A DNA stretch of 64,000 nucleotides from Amaurobius ferox (GCA_951213105.1 OX578152.1:97400568-97464567); one strand, 5' to 3'. Positions 1 through 9,910 are shown, numbered from the stretch's first letter. Notes: generated from the sequence alone by a model not told the origin. Numbers and translations are program-made.

Positions 1-249
1 ATAAAAATAGTCGGTATGAATTAAATTACGACAACAGATGGCAGCACCAAAAATATTTTGGATTACAATTAAAAACATATTTTATATTTTATTGAGTATT
101 AAATTTAGTTTTAATATAATCTAAGCATTGCATTTTATTTTTCAGAAAATATTTCGCAACTGTTTGAGCAGAATTTTGGCGGAAAACGTGTTCTGCGAAA
201 GTTAACAAAGGGCGGATAGGGCAGAAGATTTACTGACGCTCACCCTTAA
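1..249 (+). mobile_element. P1 element (TTAA family), right arm only, cut by window start
   Basis: These bases match the right arm of the complete P1 element at 7414-8185 (compare 7941-8189) with scattered substitutions. The end reads GACGCTCACCC followed by TTAA at 246-249, the same end and target as the full copy. The left part lies outside the window. Only non-coding palindromic arm sequence is visible, so this is a non-autonomous DNA element. Assignment to a piggyBac-type group rests only on the TTAA target. Confidence 0.75.
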
Positions 250-1790
250 GATTCCCCCTCTAGATATTTCAATACAGGATAGCATCTTGTTCGAAGTAAC
301 TCTTGTGAATAAAAAATCGTTGCTATAAATTGTACTTTAGAAAACCCGAAACTTGGCATTTTTGAGACTTTAGTGATGATGCTGTACAGGCACCATTGTG
401 ACAAGTTCCAGGCAATTAAAACCAAACCGACTTGTGATCGGCCAAACAATGCTCCATTGAGATGAGATTATTATCTTTTCTTCTCTATTTAAAGTAAATC
501 CAACAGGCCCCTAAGCAATTCGGATACATATCACAGTTTTATATTAAAGATCGTTTATATTATACGCCCAAACATTACAGTACTACAAAATATATCTTCT
601 CACTTATTCATTGATAATCTCTCAGCTTGCAGTAAAAATAAATGTCAACCTCCTCCTGGGGTCAGGGGCGTTAAACACCCCTTAATCCCATTAAATAATT
701 TGTAGGGGGAGAATTTCCCCTCGCCTCTTAATGGAGCCCATGGGTAGGCGCTTAGAAACTGTGGATGATCCAGTATCTGTTACAGGGGTTTATCGAATAA
801 AAGAGGAGCGTCGATGCTGTTGAACTCCGGGATATCAATTATTTAGCTCTCGGATGAGCGGGGAAGAGGGAATAATACCAGGAGTGAGAATTAACTTCTC
901 TGCCAGACAAAGAATGATCAACAGCTGGACGAATTTAGAATTACTTTTAGTAGCTGCCAACAGTGGCTTAATATTAGAGAATAGATTACGATCATACAGA
1001 ATTTATATCACAACTAGAAGTATGCCCGTTTTTCGTACGGCATATGCAATATAAAAAAACTTAAAATTCCCAATTATGTGCAAATTCCTTTAGTATTCTA
1101 AATGGCATTGTTGTTCAAAACATTCTATTAAAATATTTAAATGAATGCTCCTGAAAAGAAGTTTAAGAATCTCTGTTCTCGCTATACAAAATGATCTTCA
1201 CGAGGAGATCTGAATAATAAAACATCCTGATCCCGTTTCTAAACAAATTTACAGAAAATATGAAATTGAATCAATATATGGGTTATTTTCTGTAAACGGA
1301 AGCTTTACATGTCCCAGATGTTTTAATAAAAGTTTGCATGACTTGGGACTGATTTGGGACACTAAGCAGTTTTACTATATTGTAATTCATATTTGTCACC
1401 CATTAGCTAAAAAAACAATTTATATTTCTAATATTTAAAAATTCAGTTTTTTTATTAAATGTCATTCCCCTGTGTGTCCCAACAGCCAAATAATAAAATC
1501 ACAACTTCATTTACAAGCCTTTATTTTATAGTTCTCATTTAATTTGATGTTTTATATTAAATTAGACAATTTAAAATACAAACAGTAATAAAAAAATCCA
1601 CTATACTTTAGAGCAATATTTTAAATTAATTTTTTACAACTGTCCCCTAGCTTTTCTGACATTTACCTGCCTTTAAATTTTAACACTTCTTTCTGTACAT
1701 AGATGACAATAAAATATTAGTAAAGTATTATTCTTGACTTGTCTTGAATATGTTTGGCAACTTATTAGTCAAAACAGAATGACTTATTCA
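250..1790. other. No recognised feature
   Basis: AT-rich sequence with no supported coding region, RNA gene or repeat shared with the rest of the window. A slightly more GC-rich patch at about 640-880 has short C and G runs and a 66-codon open frame (854-1054) that resembles nothing I know. Confidence 0.5.
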
Positions 1791-1804
1791 CACCCACAAG
1801 CGAG
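1791..1804 (+). repeat. Target-site duplication, copy 1 of 3
   Basis: CACCCACAAGCGAG. The same bases recur at 2091-2104 and, one base shorter, at 2477-2489, bracketing two adjacent SINEs. Confidence 0.9.
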
Positions 1805-2090
1805 GGGGCGCGGTAGCCCATTGGTTAGCGCGCTGGAGTTGCACTCGGTAGGCCCGGGTTCGATTCCAGCCACTGCCAAAACTGCCGCCGTGTTCATGCG
1901 GAGTACGATCACGTTAAACATGTGGGTCCGAAAGTCCTTCCGAGAGGTTGGTGGTAGGGGAAGGAGGGTACGGTCCCTGTGGATGCCTCCCCCACTGGGT
2001 TCCGGTCCAAATTGGGTGGCACTTCCCGACCGTCCAAACAGTTACCTTACACCTTTCTGGTAGGTCGGACGGTCTGGGTTTCAACAACAA
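1805..2090 (+). mobile_element. S1 SINE copy A, tRNA-headed
   Basis: A short retroposon transcribed by RNA polymerase III. Its head (1805-1873) is tRNA-like, with an A-box-like segment at 1814-1831 (TAGCCCATTGGTTAGCGC) and a good B box at 1857-1867 (GGTTCGATTCC). A unique body follows, starting near CTGCCGCCGTGTTCATG and including CCGAGAGGTTGGTGGTAGG and CCTTACACCTTTCTGGTAGG. The 3' tail is CAACAACAA. The element is bracketed by perfect 14-bp target-site duplications. Open frames inside it are chance. It lacks the 5S head seen in copies B, D and F. It depends on a LINE in trans; which LINE is not visible here. Confidence 0.9.
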
Positions 2091-2103
2091 CACCCACAAG
2101 CGA

Positions 2104-2222
2104 GCCAATGGCCCTACCGTGCTGAACACACCGGTTCTCGTTAGATCACCGAAGTCAGGCAGCATCGGGCGCGGTTAGTACTTGGGTGGGTGACCACCTG
2201 GGAACACCGCGTGCTGTTGGCA
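2104..2222 (+). pseudogene. 5S rRNA-derived SINE head (copy B)
   Basis: About 119 nt starting GCCAATGGCC and ending CGTGCTGTTGGCA, colinear with metazoan 5S rRNA. It includes the internal-control segments GATCACCGAAGTCAGGCAGC and GGGTGACCACCTGGGAACAC. It is fused directly to SINE sequence, so I call it a SINE promoter head and not a free 5S gene. A genuine 5S gene would be expected to end in a T-run terminator, which is absent. Confidence 0.9.
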
Positions 2223-2476
2223 CTTTTCGGGCGTGGTAGCCCGGTGGTTTGCACGCTGCCACAACTGCCGCCGTGTTCATGTGGAGTACGATCACGTTAA
2301 ACATGTGGGTCCGTAAGTCCTTCCGAGAGGTTGGTGGTAGAGGAAGGAGGGTACGGTCCCTATGGATGTCTCCCCTACTAGGTTCCGGTCTAAATTGGGT
2401 GGCACTTCCCGGCCGTCCAAACGGTTACCTTACACCTTTCTGGTAGGTCGGACGGTCTGTGTCTCAACAACAACAG
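2104..2476 (+). mobile_element. S1 SINE copy B, 5S-headed
   Basis: The head is a nearly complete 5S rRNA-like sequence (2104-2222). It is followed by a shortened tRNA relic (about 2228-2258, GGGCGTGGTAGCCCGGTGG) in which the B-box half is missing, then the same body as copy A, ending with a CAACAACAACAG tail. Target duplications lie at 2091-2104 and 2477-2489. The organisation is comparable to the 5S-tRNA chimeric heads known from AmnSINE-type vertebrate SINEs, but I cannot tell whether the body is related to theirs. Confidence 0.9.
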
Positions 2477-2489
2477 CACCCACAAGCGA
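2477..2489 (+). repeat. Target-site duplication, copy 3 of 3
   Basis: CACCCACAAGCGA, matching 1791-1803 and 2091-2103; right flank of SINE copy B. Confidence 0.9.
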
Positions 2490-2512
2490 AATCCTCATCA
2501 AAATACAATGGA

Positions 2513-3190
2513 CATTTAATTAATAAATGACTATTTGCGAATTTTTGAGCGTCAAAAAGCAAAACTATTACAAAAAGTATCTTTTCTTGTGAGTAAAATG
2601 TAGTTGAACCACGACAATGGTGTTAATAGATTTTTTGAATAATGCTGCACATGAAAAGTGGACATATTGGATGATACCTAATACTTTTCTAATTGTATGT
2701 AATTTTGATAAATTCATTCAAAAAACGTGCCGTATCTCGAGAACAATGCTAGCGTTCTAAAATTTGTGTCATTCGTTTTCTAATAAAAAATTATATATAA
2801 CAGGATTATTTATTTATCATTATTAAAGGTCTTGATTTTATGAATTTTCCAAAAATTCATTCGAAAATTGAGAAATCTTCCGAGTATTCGATCACGTTTA
2901 TAATTAATAGGATTTAGCAGTATTCACTGATCAGATATCCCTTCCACAGATTCATGGACATACACACATACACGGACACACACACATACACGGACACACA
3001 CACGTACACATACATATACATATTATTAACATACATATACACTACTGACATTACCTCAAAAACTTTCGATTTGACTCCAGGGATGCTTAAAACGTATTCT
3101 TCCTTAGAAAACTCGAATTCGAATATTCGACCCCTTCAATGTACTTCGCCTATCTATGCATTATATTATGTATGTAGAGAAAATAAAAAA
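2513..3190 (-). mobile_element. HT element copy 1 (Helentron-like), old, inverted
   Basis: The reverse complement follows the HT consensus in order: the GTATT..GACGC block, the CTCGAGATATTGCAC-like block (2735-2745 region), the ATTTTCGAATGAA block, a CA-rich microsatellite, then CTCGAATTCGAATATTCGACC near 3112. The terminal hairpin region near 3155-3190 is degraded. The copy is much diverged and probably truncated at the end near the SINE pair. The 86-codon open frame at 2954-3214 is microsatellite translation. Confidence 0.7.
2954..3022. repeat. CA/TACA-rich microsatellite inside HT copy 1
   Basis: Interspersed ACAC, ATAC and ACGG units at the position where the other HT copies carry GT repeats. 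Confidence 0.85.
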
Positions 3191-3359
3191 TATATGTGTG
3201 TCTATCTTAATTGAAAAAGTGTTTCTTAAACAATTTATATTTCAAACGTTTTGGTTTATAACCCCTCCCCCCTCCCAAATATAATATAAGTTATTAAACA
3301 ATTTGAATTTTCACATTAGATCGAATTATTGGTCCTTACACAAAATTTCACATTTCAAT

Positions 3360-3560
3360 ATTATTTGAAGAGAGCGTTTCTAATTTATTCGGCAAATCGA
3401 AAATGAAAATTACAAATATTGTAAAATTTTAATTTTCAATTTAATTTTCAAGTGTTGAAATAGGGTAGAGCTCCTGAGATATATAGGAGCCTTAAAATAG
3501 GACGTTTCGTATTTATTCGGGAAAATCGAACATTTTGGTGTGTGGCAACCCTAAATAATA
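3360..3560 (-). repeat. Z repeat fragment, inverted
   Basis: Two blocks, GCGTTTCTAATTTATTCGGC near 3368 and ACGTTTCGTATTTATTCGG near 3502 followed by AATCGAACATTTTGGTGTG, are reverse complements of the CACCAAAATGTTCGATTTGC and GAATAAATAAGAAACGCC blocks of the Z arrays at 15.0-15.7 kb and 43.4-44.6 kb. Confidence 0.6.
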
Positions 3561-4094
3561 AAAATGTGAAAACTAAACTGTTCTTCCTGAGTTGAGTTCA
3601 AAATTGAGTGATCGCCAATTCGCCGCTGTGTGAAAACGAAACCCCAATTCCATTGCAACGATTATACGGAACATCTCCTATGAATAAACCTATTTTTTAA
3701 AATTACTTATAGGGCAGAATGCCAGCGGGTCTCACCAATACATAGAAGTATGGCAGCACTTCTTACCACATCGCACCTTCGCCATAGAATCATTAATTTA
3801 AGAATTATGCTTTTTTTTTCACTGCATTTATTTCTGAAGTTTACAATTTGTCTCTACACCTGTACTGCCATTTTTGTGAGTCACTACATATGATACACAT
3901 AAAAAAGTTTAATTTTTTCAATCTATTTTATATTTTATACATTCTTTAATATTGATGGGTGAGGGGGAACTTTCCCTCTCCTGAACGCTAAAGGTCGCAA
4001 GGGCGGATCTCAAGCTAAATATGTTCATAGATAAAAAAGAACAAAATCTTTAAAAATTTTATGATATCAAAAATTTGGTTACAATTGCTTTTTT
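3561..4094. other. No recognised feature
   Basis: AT-rich intergenic sequence; nothing supported on either strand. Confidence 0.5.
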
Positions 4095-4221
4095 ACTTTC
4101 CCTACTTACATAAATGTAAAGGAAAAATATTGTGACGGAATGGAAAATTGGGATTCAAATTTTTGACGGAAGAGCACGATTTAAGTATCCCTGAATTCGA
4201 ATTGAGCGTATTTGAGGTGAT

Positions 4222-4224
4222 GTC

Positions 4225-4266
<42 letters not shown>
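4222..4266. repeat. GT then GA microsatellite in HT copy 2
   Basis: About 7 GT units run directly into about 15 GA units, at the homologous position of the GT repeats in the other HT copies. Confidence 0.95.
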
Positions 4267-4268
<2 letters not shown>

Positions 4269-4476
4269 TATTAGTGCGATATCTCACGAACAAATGAAGC
4301 GTTTTGAATATAATTTGGTACGATTACTACAATCAGTGAATACTGGAACCCTATTGGCTTAAAATACAATCGAATAATCGAAAGATCCCCCATCCAATTT
4401 TCGAACGAATTTTTGAAAAAAAAATCATTAACAAATCATCACTTTTAATAATGATACAATCAAAATCTTTTCAGGT

Positions 4477-4764
4477 TGTTGTTGATTGAAACCCAGACCG
4501 TCCGACCTACCAGAAAGGTGTAAGGTAACTGTTTGGACGGTCGGGAAGTGCCACCCAATTTAGACCGGAACCCAGTGGGGGAGGCATCCACAGGGACCGT
4601 ACCCTCCTTCCCCTACCACCAACCTCTCGGAAGGACTTTCGGACCCACATGTTTAACGTGATCGTACTCCGCATGAACACGGCGGCAGTTTTGGCAGTGG
4701 CTGGAATCGAACCCGGGCCTACCGAGTGCGACTCCAGCGCGCTAACCAATGGGCTACCGCGCCC
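4477..4764 (-). mobile_element. S1 SINE copy C, tRNA-headed, nested in HT copy 2
   Basis: The reverse strand carries the tRNA-like head with A-box-like segment and B box (complement of 4703-4713), then the full S1 body, then an AAC-type tail (GTTGTTGTTG on the plus strand at 4475-4484). The target duplication AAATCTTTTCAGGT is at 4463-4476 and again just right of the poly-A stretch (to 4793). The run of A at 4765-4780 sits upstream of the SINE 5' end, so it is not its tail. There is no 5S head. Confidence 0.9.
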
Positions 4765-5386
4765 AAAAAAAAAAAAAAAAAATCTTTTCAGGTGTAATTT
4801 TTCATTAGAAAGTGGATTAAATAAACTTTAGAATAGTAGAATGAATCGTTCTCGAGATATTGCACGATTTTCAAATATTTTTTAAATCATTAAAAAATCA
4901 TGCTGTTAAATAAATAATCATTCCATACGTAATTTTTAGTTACAATTGAAACAAACTTTAGAATGCTATCGTTTATGAGATATTGCACGTTTTTAAAACA
5001 AATTTATAAAAAAAATTCTATAAAATTAAAAAGTAGTAAGCATTATCAAATATGTTCACTTTATGTAATATTATGCATTACAATTCTCATGAATCTAAAT
5101 CGTTCCATTTACAAATGGAAATACTTTTGTAACAGTTTTGTATTTTGACGCCAAGTATTTGCTTCATGCAATTGATACTAATTAAAATGTTAATTGCATT
5201 TTGATGATGATTTTGTGTATGAATAAGTCAATCGTTTATACTAGTAAGTTGCCAAAAGCTCACTTTTATTTTATGTGGTTTTAAATGTAATGCCGAAATC
5301 ATTATTCTGTGGATAATTGTGTGCACATCATTATTTTGCTGTGAAAGAAGTAAAGTAATTGCATTTATATAGGGAAAGTCATTTTT

Positions 5387-7122
5387 GGCGATGTTGTATA
5401 AATGTCTTATCCTTGAGTCCCTCCTCCTCCCTGGAAAAAATTCTATGGTAGCTCATATATTATTTCAAGATTTTCTGTTCTAATTTGCTTCAGGTAGAAG
5501 TAAAAGTTATTTTTAATGCCCTGAAGCTTATTTTCATTCAAGCAACATGCTCGTATAAAGATAATTAATTTATCTAAGAGCAGGTAAAATATTTTTGCTA
5601 ACTATAATTAATTTGTTTAACTATAATTTAAATTACAGTGCATATACAAATTGCTAATTTTACGCGAGATATATATTTCTCTTATTTCTGTAAGATTATT
5701 TTCCTTGAATCAAGTTCATGAATAAATTACATTTAGACCTAATATATATGATTTAAGAAAAAAGCTTTCACGACGTCGCTCAAGCACGGTAATGAATGCA
5801 TCATTAGAATACTCCTTTTGTCTAAAATCGTCTGCAAAGAAAAATAATTTTAACTGCATTGAATCAGATGCAGAATCGTTTGCTAGGACAATAGCAAAAG
5901 ATTAAGTGGCAACGCGTCTCCGCTTTAAGAAAATGGCGCACATCAAGGAACCGTGAATGGATTTTAATTGCTCATTAACGACATGGTTAATTACAAACGT
6001 AATTAATTAGAAACGGCTCTTAATTATGGATTAGAGAAGAAATAAAGAGGATGACGAAGGAAAAATACCTAACCAAGTTATCTTTATTCAATTATGCAGA
6101 GGATTTCATCTCCTTTTTTATCAAATTCCAGCTGTGCGAATCGCTCGCTAATTTCTTGTTCTTAGAATTCATTATTTGCTATTCAGCCGTTCGAAAAAGG
6201 ATCTATACATTTTTATGGATCAAATCCTTTTGAGGCATTTGTAACTTTCATTTTTCTGCAGTTCGGGAAAATATTTCCGCTGCGTTAATGAATTCTCTTC
6301 ATAAAAGAAGCCTGTAAATATATATGCGTAGAATCAATTATTTCCTTCTTCTATTCAGATAAGTTATTTTATTTTATTTTTTGTTACACCTAAAGGAAGG
6401 TGTGTTTCCGAAGCTTGTGCTCACTAATTAAATAAAAGTTAATACGAAAAGAGCGCGTTTCATTTGCTTGATCATAGAATTATTTGAGAGTCAATCTAAG
6501 TGCAATATAGGTACAAGATAAATTAATTATTTGATTACAGGAACGGAAAATTGAGCGGTGATAATATAAGACGGCATGATAAAGAAACAACAGTGAATTC
6601 AATTTTGCGCCACTTTTTCATTAAGATACATATTAACTTAATGTACTACATTCATATTTAGAGTTAATACTTTCGGAAAAGGCGAGTGTTTTATATATAC
6701 ACTTCATTAACATTTTTACATTTTATTAATTGATTTCTGTTTATTGTAAGAAGATCTGGAAAATTGAAATTGATATTGTGCAAAGTGGGGTAAGTGTATG
6801 TAAATCACGTGATTTTGCACACAATCAATAATGAACCGACTTACAACGTAATATGCAGAGCAAATCAAGATAAGCACGCATGCGTTTCGGAAATCAACTG
6901 GATTTCTCTCTTCAACGCAAAATACTTGGGCCTGAACGGCCAAATAAGCGTAAAGCTATGTCGGCAAAACAGAAATGGCTAAACGACATCTCAATATAAT
7001 AGTGCTACCTCAAGGTATGTAGGAACAAGGTGTTTAGTGCTACCTAGTGGGGGAATAAAATTGAAAAAATAGAAAAAAAAAGGGGGTGGGTGGGTGGGGG
7101 GAACATGAACATAAGAAGCAAA
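5387..7122. other. Mostly unique sequence
   Basis: No gene recognised. The sequence is less repetitive than its surroundings. A cluster of homeodomain-type TAATTA cores lies at 5970-6035 (separate entry). Open frames at 6051-6233, 6716-6943 and 6794-6982 are short and unrecognised. Confidence 0.45.
5970..6035. promoter_or_regulatory. Cluster of homeodomain-type TAAT cores, candidate regulatory DNA
   Basis: Within about 65 bases there are several TAATTA or ATTAAT cores (CTCATTAACGACATGG, GTTAATTACAAACG, TAATTAATTAG, CTTAATTATGGATTAG). AT-rich DNA yields such cores by chance. The density and the less repetitive flank are the only support. Confidence 0.2.
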
Positions 7123-7141
7123 AAAAAAAAAAAAAAAAAAA
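7123..7141. repeat. Poly-A tract
   Basis: A run of about 19 A, preceded at 7071-7100 by A-rich and GGGTGGGTGG-rich sequence. No SINE or LINE body was recognised upstream. Confidence 0.8.
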
Positions 7142-7413
7142 GGCAGAAAATATAAACTCAAAGAAACAAAACATTAGATGTGTAGATGTGTTCATGCCAC
7201 ATCTCGGAAAAATATGGAGTCATTGATACATCATTAATTAGAGTTTTTATTTATATGAAAATATTCAAGGAAATTCAAATTGAAAACTGAAGAACACTTG
7301 AATAATGGATAGACAGAAGAAAAATTAAATCGGTGACCAATAATCCAGTAATTATTAGCGATAGAATATTTATTAATTTCTTGGTTTTTTACATAATTTT
7401 GTTGTTTTTTTAA

Positions 7414-8185
7414 GGGTGAGCGTCAGCAAATCTTCTGCCCTATCTGCGCTTTGTTAACTTTCGCGGAACACATTTTTCGCCGAAATTCTACTCAAACAGT
7501 TGCGAAATCTTTTCTGAAAGATAAAATGCAATGTTTAGATTATATTAAAACTAAATTTATTACCCAATAAAACATAGAATATATTTTTTATTTTAATTCA
7601 AAATATTTTTGGTGCTGCCCTCTGTTGCAATTTAATTCATACCGATTATTTTTATTTTTTAATGAACATTTTTAAATATCTATTTCTTCTAATACAGTAT
7701 TAAATACAACAACAGATCATATATAATAATGCCACAATCACGGAAAGGTAATTTCTAATTCTATAAATTTGATAAGGGGATCTGAATGTACATCACCGAG
7801 GACTGCAGTTTTGTCTTCAAGTTCCTTGGTCTTCAAGTCCAAGTTCAATTACGTTTTCGCGATTGTGGCATTATTATATATGATCTGTTGTATTTAAGAG
7901 CGTATTAGAAGGAATGGACATTTAAAAATGTTCCTTAAAAAATAAAAATAGTTGGTATGAATTAAATTAAGACAGCAGATGGCAGCACCAAATATATTTT
8001 GAATTAAAATAAAAAATATATTCTATGTTTTATTGGGTATTAAATTTAGTTTTAATTTAATATAAGCATTGCATTTTATCTATCAGAAAAATTTCGCAAC
8101 TGTTTGAGCAGAATTTCGGCGAGAAATGTGTGCCGCGAAAGTTAACAAAGCGCGGATAGGGCAAAAGATGTACTGACGTTCACCC
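7414..8185 (+). mobile_element. P1 element, complete, palindromic, TTAA target
   Basis: TTAA flanks at 7410-7413 and 8186-8189. The arms are near-perfect inverted repeats: GGGTGAGCGTCAGCAAATC at the left end pairs with GTACTGACGTTCACCC at the right. The inner arms, including CATATATAATAATGCCACAA near 7718 and its inverse near 7863-7883, pair as well. Arms are therefore about 330 bp with a spacer of about 110 bp (7746-7857). There is no coding capacity, so the element is non-autonomous and foldback-like. The TTAA target suggests mobilisation by a piggyBac-type transposase, an inference. Confidence 0.85.
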
Positions 8186-8479
8186 TTAAGAGGTGCTTTA
8201 AATCGCGTTTAGTTTGATGTATGTACGACAGTCCGTATTGACAAGGAAGTTGATAAATGCTCCAATTATTGAACTTTTCAATAGGATCTTTAAGAGAAGA
8301 AAATTCGATTTCATTGATAGGGAAGAAGTCAAATTTATCGAAAATTCTAGCAATTTTATGACTTATTTAGAAAGAAAGATATACAATGTTGCTAAAAGTG
8401 TTAACTTGATTTTCTTTGCTCTGAGGTGGCTCAGAAAATTTGAAAAAAAAAAAAATGATCAAAAAGTTTTGGCTAGAAA

Positions 8480-9110
8480 CCACGATCTAAGACGACAGCT
8501 TTTAGACGACCAGCTCAGATTTTAAGTCAGAAGTGTAGAGCACAATTTAATAGTACGGTAGAAATAAGTATTGAATGCGGCAATCTTTTGATTAAGGGTA
8601 TGATAAGAATTATTATGCGAAGGTAAAGTAACGGCAAAAGGCTTACGGTAATAAATTAATTTTCCTTTCGAATGACTAGAACGTCCAAGAAAGAAAGATA
8701 ATTATTACATTCTAGCTCAAAGGTAAATGCAAGAATCAATAGAATTCATAGTGGAAAGAACACTGTCTAAATCATCATTAGATTAAGAAGAGCAAAACAT
8801 ATAAATAACACACAAAAGTGGGCATAGAGGATTACCCATGGCCAAGCCATCAGGACATTTTAAAGTAATCACCGTGAAAAACGAAAGCGTTCTGAGACAA
8901 ACATGGCGTAGTCAAAGAAATGAAATCATCAACTGCAAACTCGAAACGATGAAACTCTCGTAACCCTTTCCTAACAAAGTACCTTCAACAGAAACATTAG
9001 TAAAGAGTGATTTGACGCCAAAAGAAGTAACACAATTACCGGGTTTGAAATTACGAATTTTATTGACAAAGTCACGAGTTCTTAATAGTATATAGATGCT
9101 CACATGACAA
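8480..9110 (-). pseudogene. Penelope-like reverse transcriptase fossil
   Basis: On the minus strand, 9103-8912 reads through VTSFGVKSLFTNVSVEGTL, close to the Penelope RT block usually seen as V-SFDV-SLFTNVPV (the catalytic D is G here). Further down, in a shifted frame near 8825-8860, is DGLAMGNPL, matching the DGLAMGSPLSP block. Near 8670-8740 is FLDVLVIRKEN, matching the FLDVLV block, and near 8540 is RTIKLCST. Block order is right but frames change and stops occur, so this is a dead fragment. The 103-codon plus-strand frame at 8214-8525 beside it I treat as chance. It is not the same subfamily as the RT at 28.4-30.1 kb. Confidence 0.65.
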
Positions 9111-9328
9111 ATTATTGGGGAGTCTGGAAATTTTAAATCAAATGACCCATGCTTTTTTCAGAGGATTTAAGTCTAATTTAAATTTCATTCAGTCAGATTA
9201 TCTGGCACAATAAGACGTCTGAAATGCTAAAATGGAGAAAATTATAGTTAAGTACAGAAAAATATATTTTTCCTCTACATAATTATCTATTACATTTATT
9301 TTTCTTCTGTAGATGCAACATTATTATA
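9111..9328. other. No recognised feature
   Basis: AT-rich sequence between the RT fossil and the mariner foldback. The start of the RT finger region may extend here but I cannot support it. Confidence 0.4.
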
Positions 9329-9508
9329 TAAGGTAGGATCAAACAAAATTCGGAGACTGTGCTGATATTGCCAACCCTGATTGGAGGGGAGGGGAACTAT
9401 TTTACTGTGGCGTAGAGGCTCATGTGACGCGAGATGTGAAAAGGAAGAAGCTGGTGTTTGTCCAGACAATGCATGTCAGTGAACTGTAGTCGTTCGCGTT
9501 CGTCGAAA

Positions 9509-9580
9509 ATGGAAATGGTGTTTGAAGAACAACATGCGAATGTCAAATTCTGCCAGCGTTTGGAGAAATCGCCGACAGAA
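9509..9580 (+). pseudogene. Mariner transposase N-terminal HTH fragment, left arm
   Basis: ATG at 9509 opens MEMVFEEQHANVKFCQRLEK and then SPTE, matching the start of mariner transposases (HTH_48-type domain, typically EQR--IKFC-KLGKSPTET). A one-base loss after the SPTE codons breaks the frame before LHLLQQ. The DNA-binding helix start is present and everything downstream is absent. Confidence 0.75.
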
Positions 9581-9637
9581 CATTGCACCTGTTGCAGCAG
9601 GTGAAATGTTTCTGTCGGCGATTTTCTGCTGCAGCAG

Positions 9638-9718
9638 GTGCAATGTTTCTGTCGGCGACTTCCCCAAACGCTGGAAGAATTTGATATTCGCACGCTTTTC
9701 TTCAAACACCATTTCCAT
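9638..9718 (-). pseudogene. Mariner transposase N-terminal HTH fragment, right arm
   Basis: The inverted counterpart of the left-arm fragment. From the ATG at 9718 on the minus strand it reads MEMVFEEKRANIKFFQRL, then GKSPTETLHLLQQ, and then runs into the palindromic centre. It is intact across the HTH start but has no catalytic part. Confidence 0.75.
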
Positions 9719-9910
9719 TTTCGACGAACGCGAACGACTACAGTTAACTGACACGCATTGTCTGGAAAAACTCTGCACTGCGGACCTGTTTCTTCCTTTT
9801 CACATCTCGCGTCACATGTACCTCTACGCCACGGTAAAATAGTTCCCCTCTTCTCTAATCAGGGTTGGGGATATCAGCACAGTCTCCGAACTTTTTGATC
9901 CTACCTTGTA

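Larger units (their letters stand above)
4095..5386 (+). mobile_element. HT element copy 2, old, interrupted by SINE copy C
   Basis: It starts ACTTTCCCTACTTACAT with the family hairpin degraded. It continues through the ATTGTGACGG block and a GT then GA microsatellite (4222-4266). The TTTTTCATTAGAAA and TCTCGAGATATTGCAC blocks follow, and it ends near ATATAGGGAAAGTCATTTTT (about 5366-5386). SINE copy C is inserted at 4477-4764. With the SINE removed the parts align in order to HT copies 3 and 7. The terminal CATCAGATTTTTT block is not recognisable here. Confidence 0.75.
9329..9908. mobile_element. M1 foldback element copy 1, derived from a mariner 5' end
   Basis: It is flanked by TA (9327-9328, 9909-9910). 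Left end TAAGGTAGGATCAAA and right end GATCCTACCTTG are inverted. The inverted arms run inward for over 200 bp through CGGAGACTGTGCTGATAT, GGGGAACTATTTTAC and ATGTGAAAAGGAAGAAGC. Each arm then carries the start of a mariner transposase reading frame toward the centre. The centre (about 9566-9660) is a disturbed palindrome around CCTGCTGCAGCAGG. The element therefore consists of two inverted copies of the mariner terminal repeat, 5' leader and HTH start. There is no catalytic domain. Confidence 0.85.

Noticed and set aside
2104..2222. A functional 5S rRNA gene (also 33722-33840 and 48276-48394)
   Set aside because: All three are fused at the same point to SINE sequence, bracketed by target duplications and lack a T-run terminator.
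4765..4780. Poly-A run as the tail of SINE copy C
   Set aside because: The SINE lies on the minus strand; its tail is the AAC repeat at the other side, so the A run is at its 5' end and likely part of the target or a later expansion.
8214..8525. 103-codon plus-strand gene
   Set aside because: It lies next to and partly antisense to a Penelope RT fossil, has no recognisable domain, and its A-rich composition explains the Lys content.
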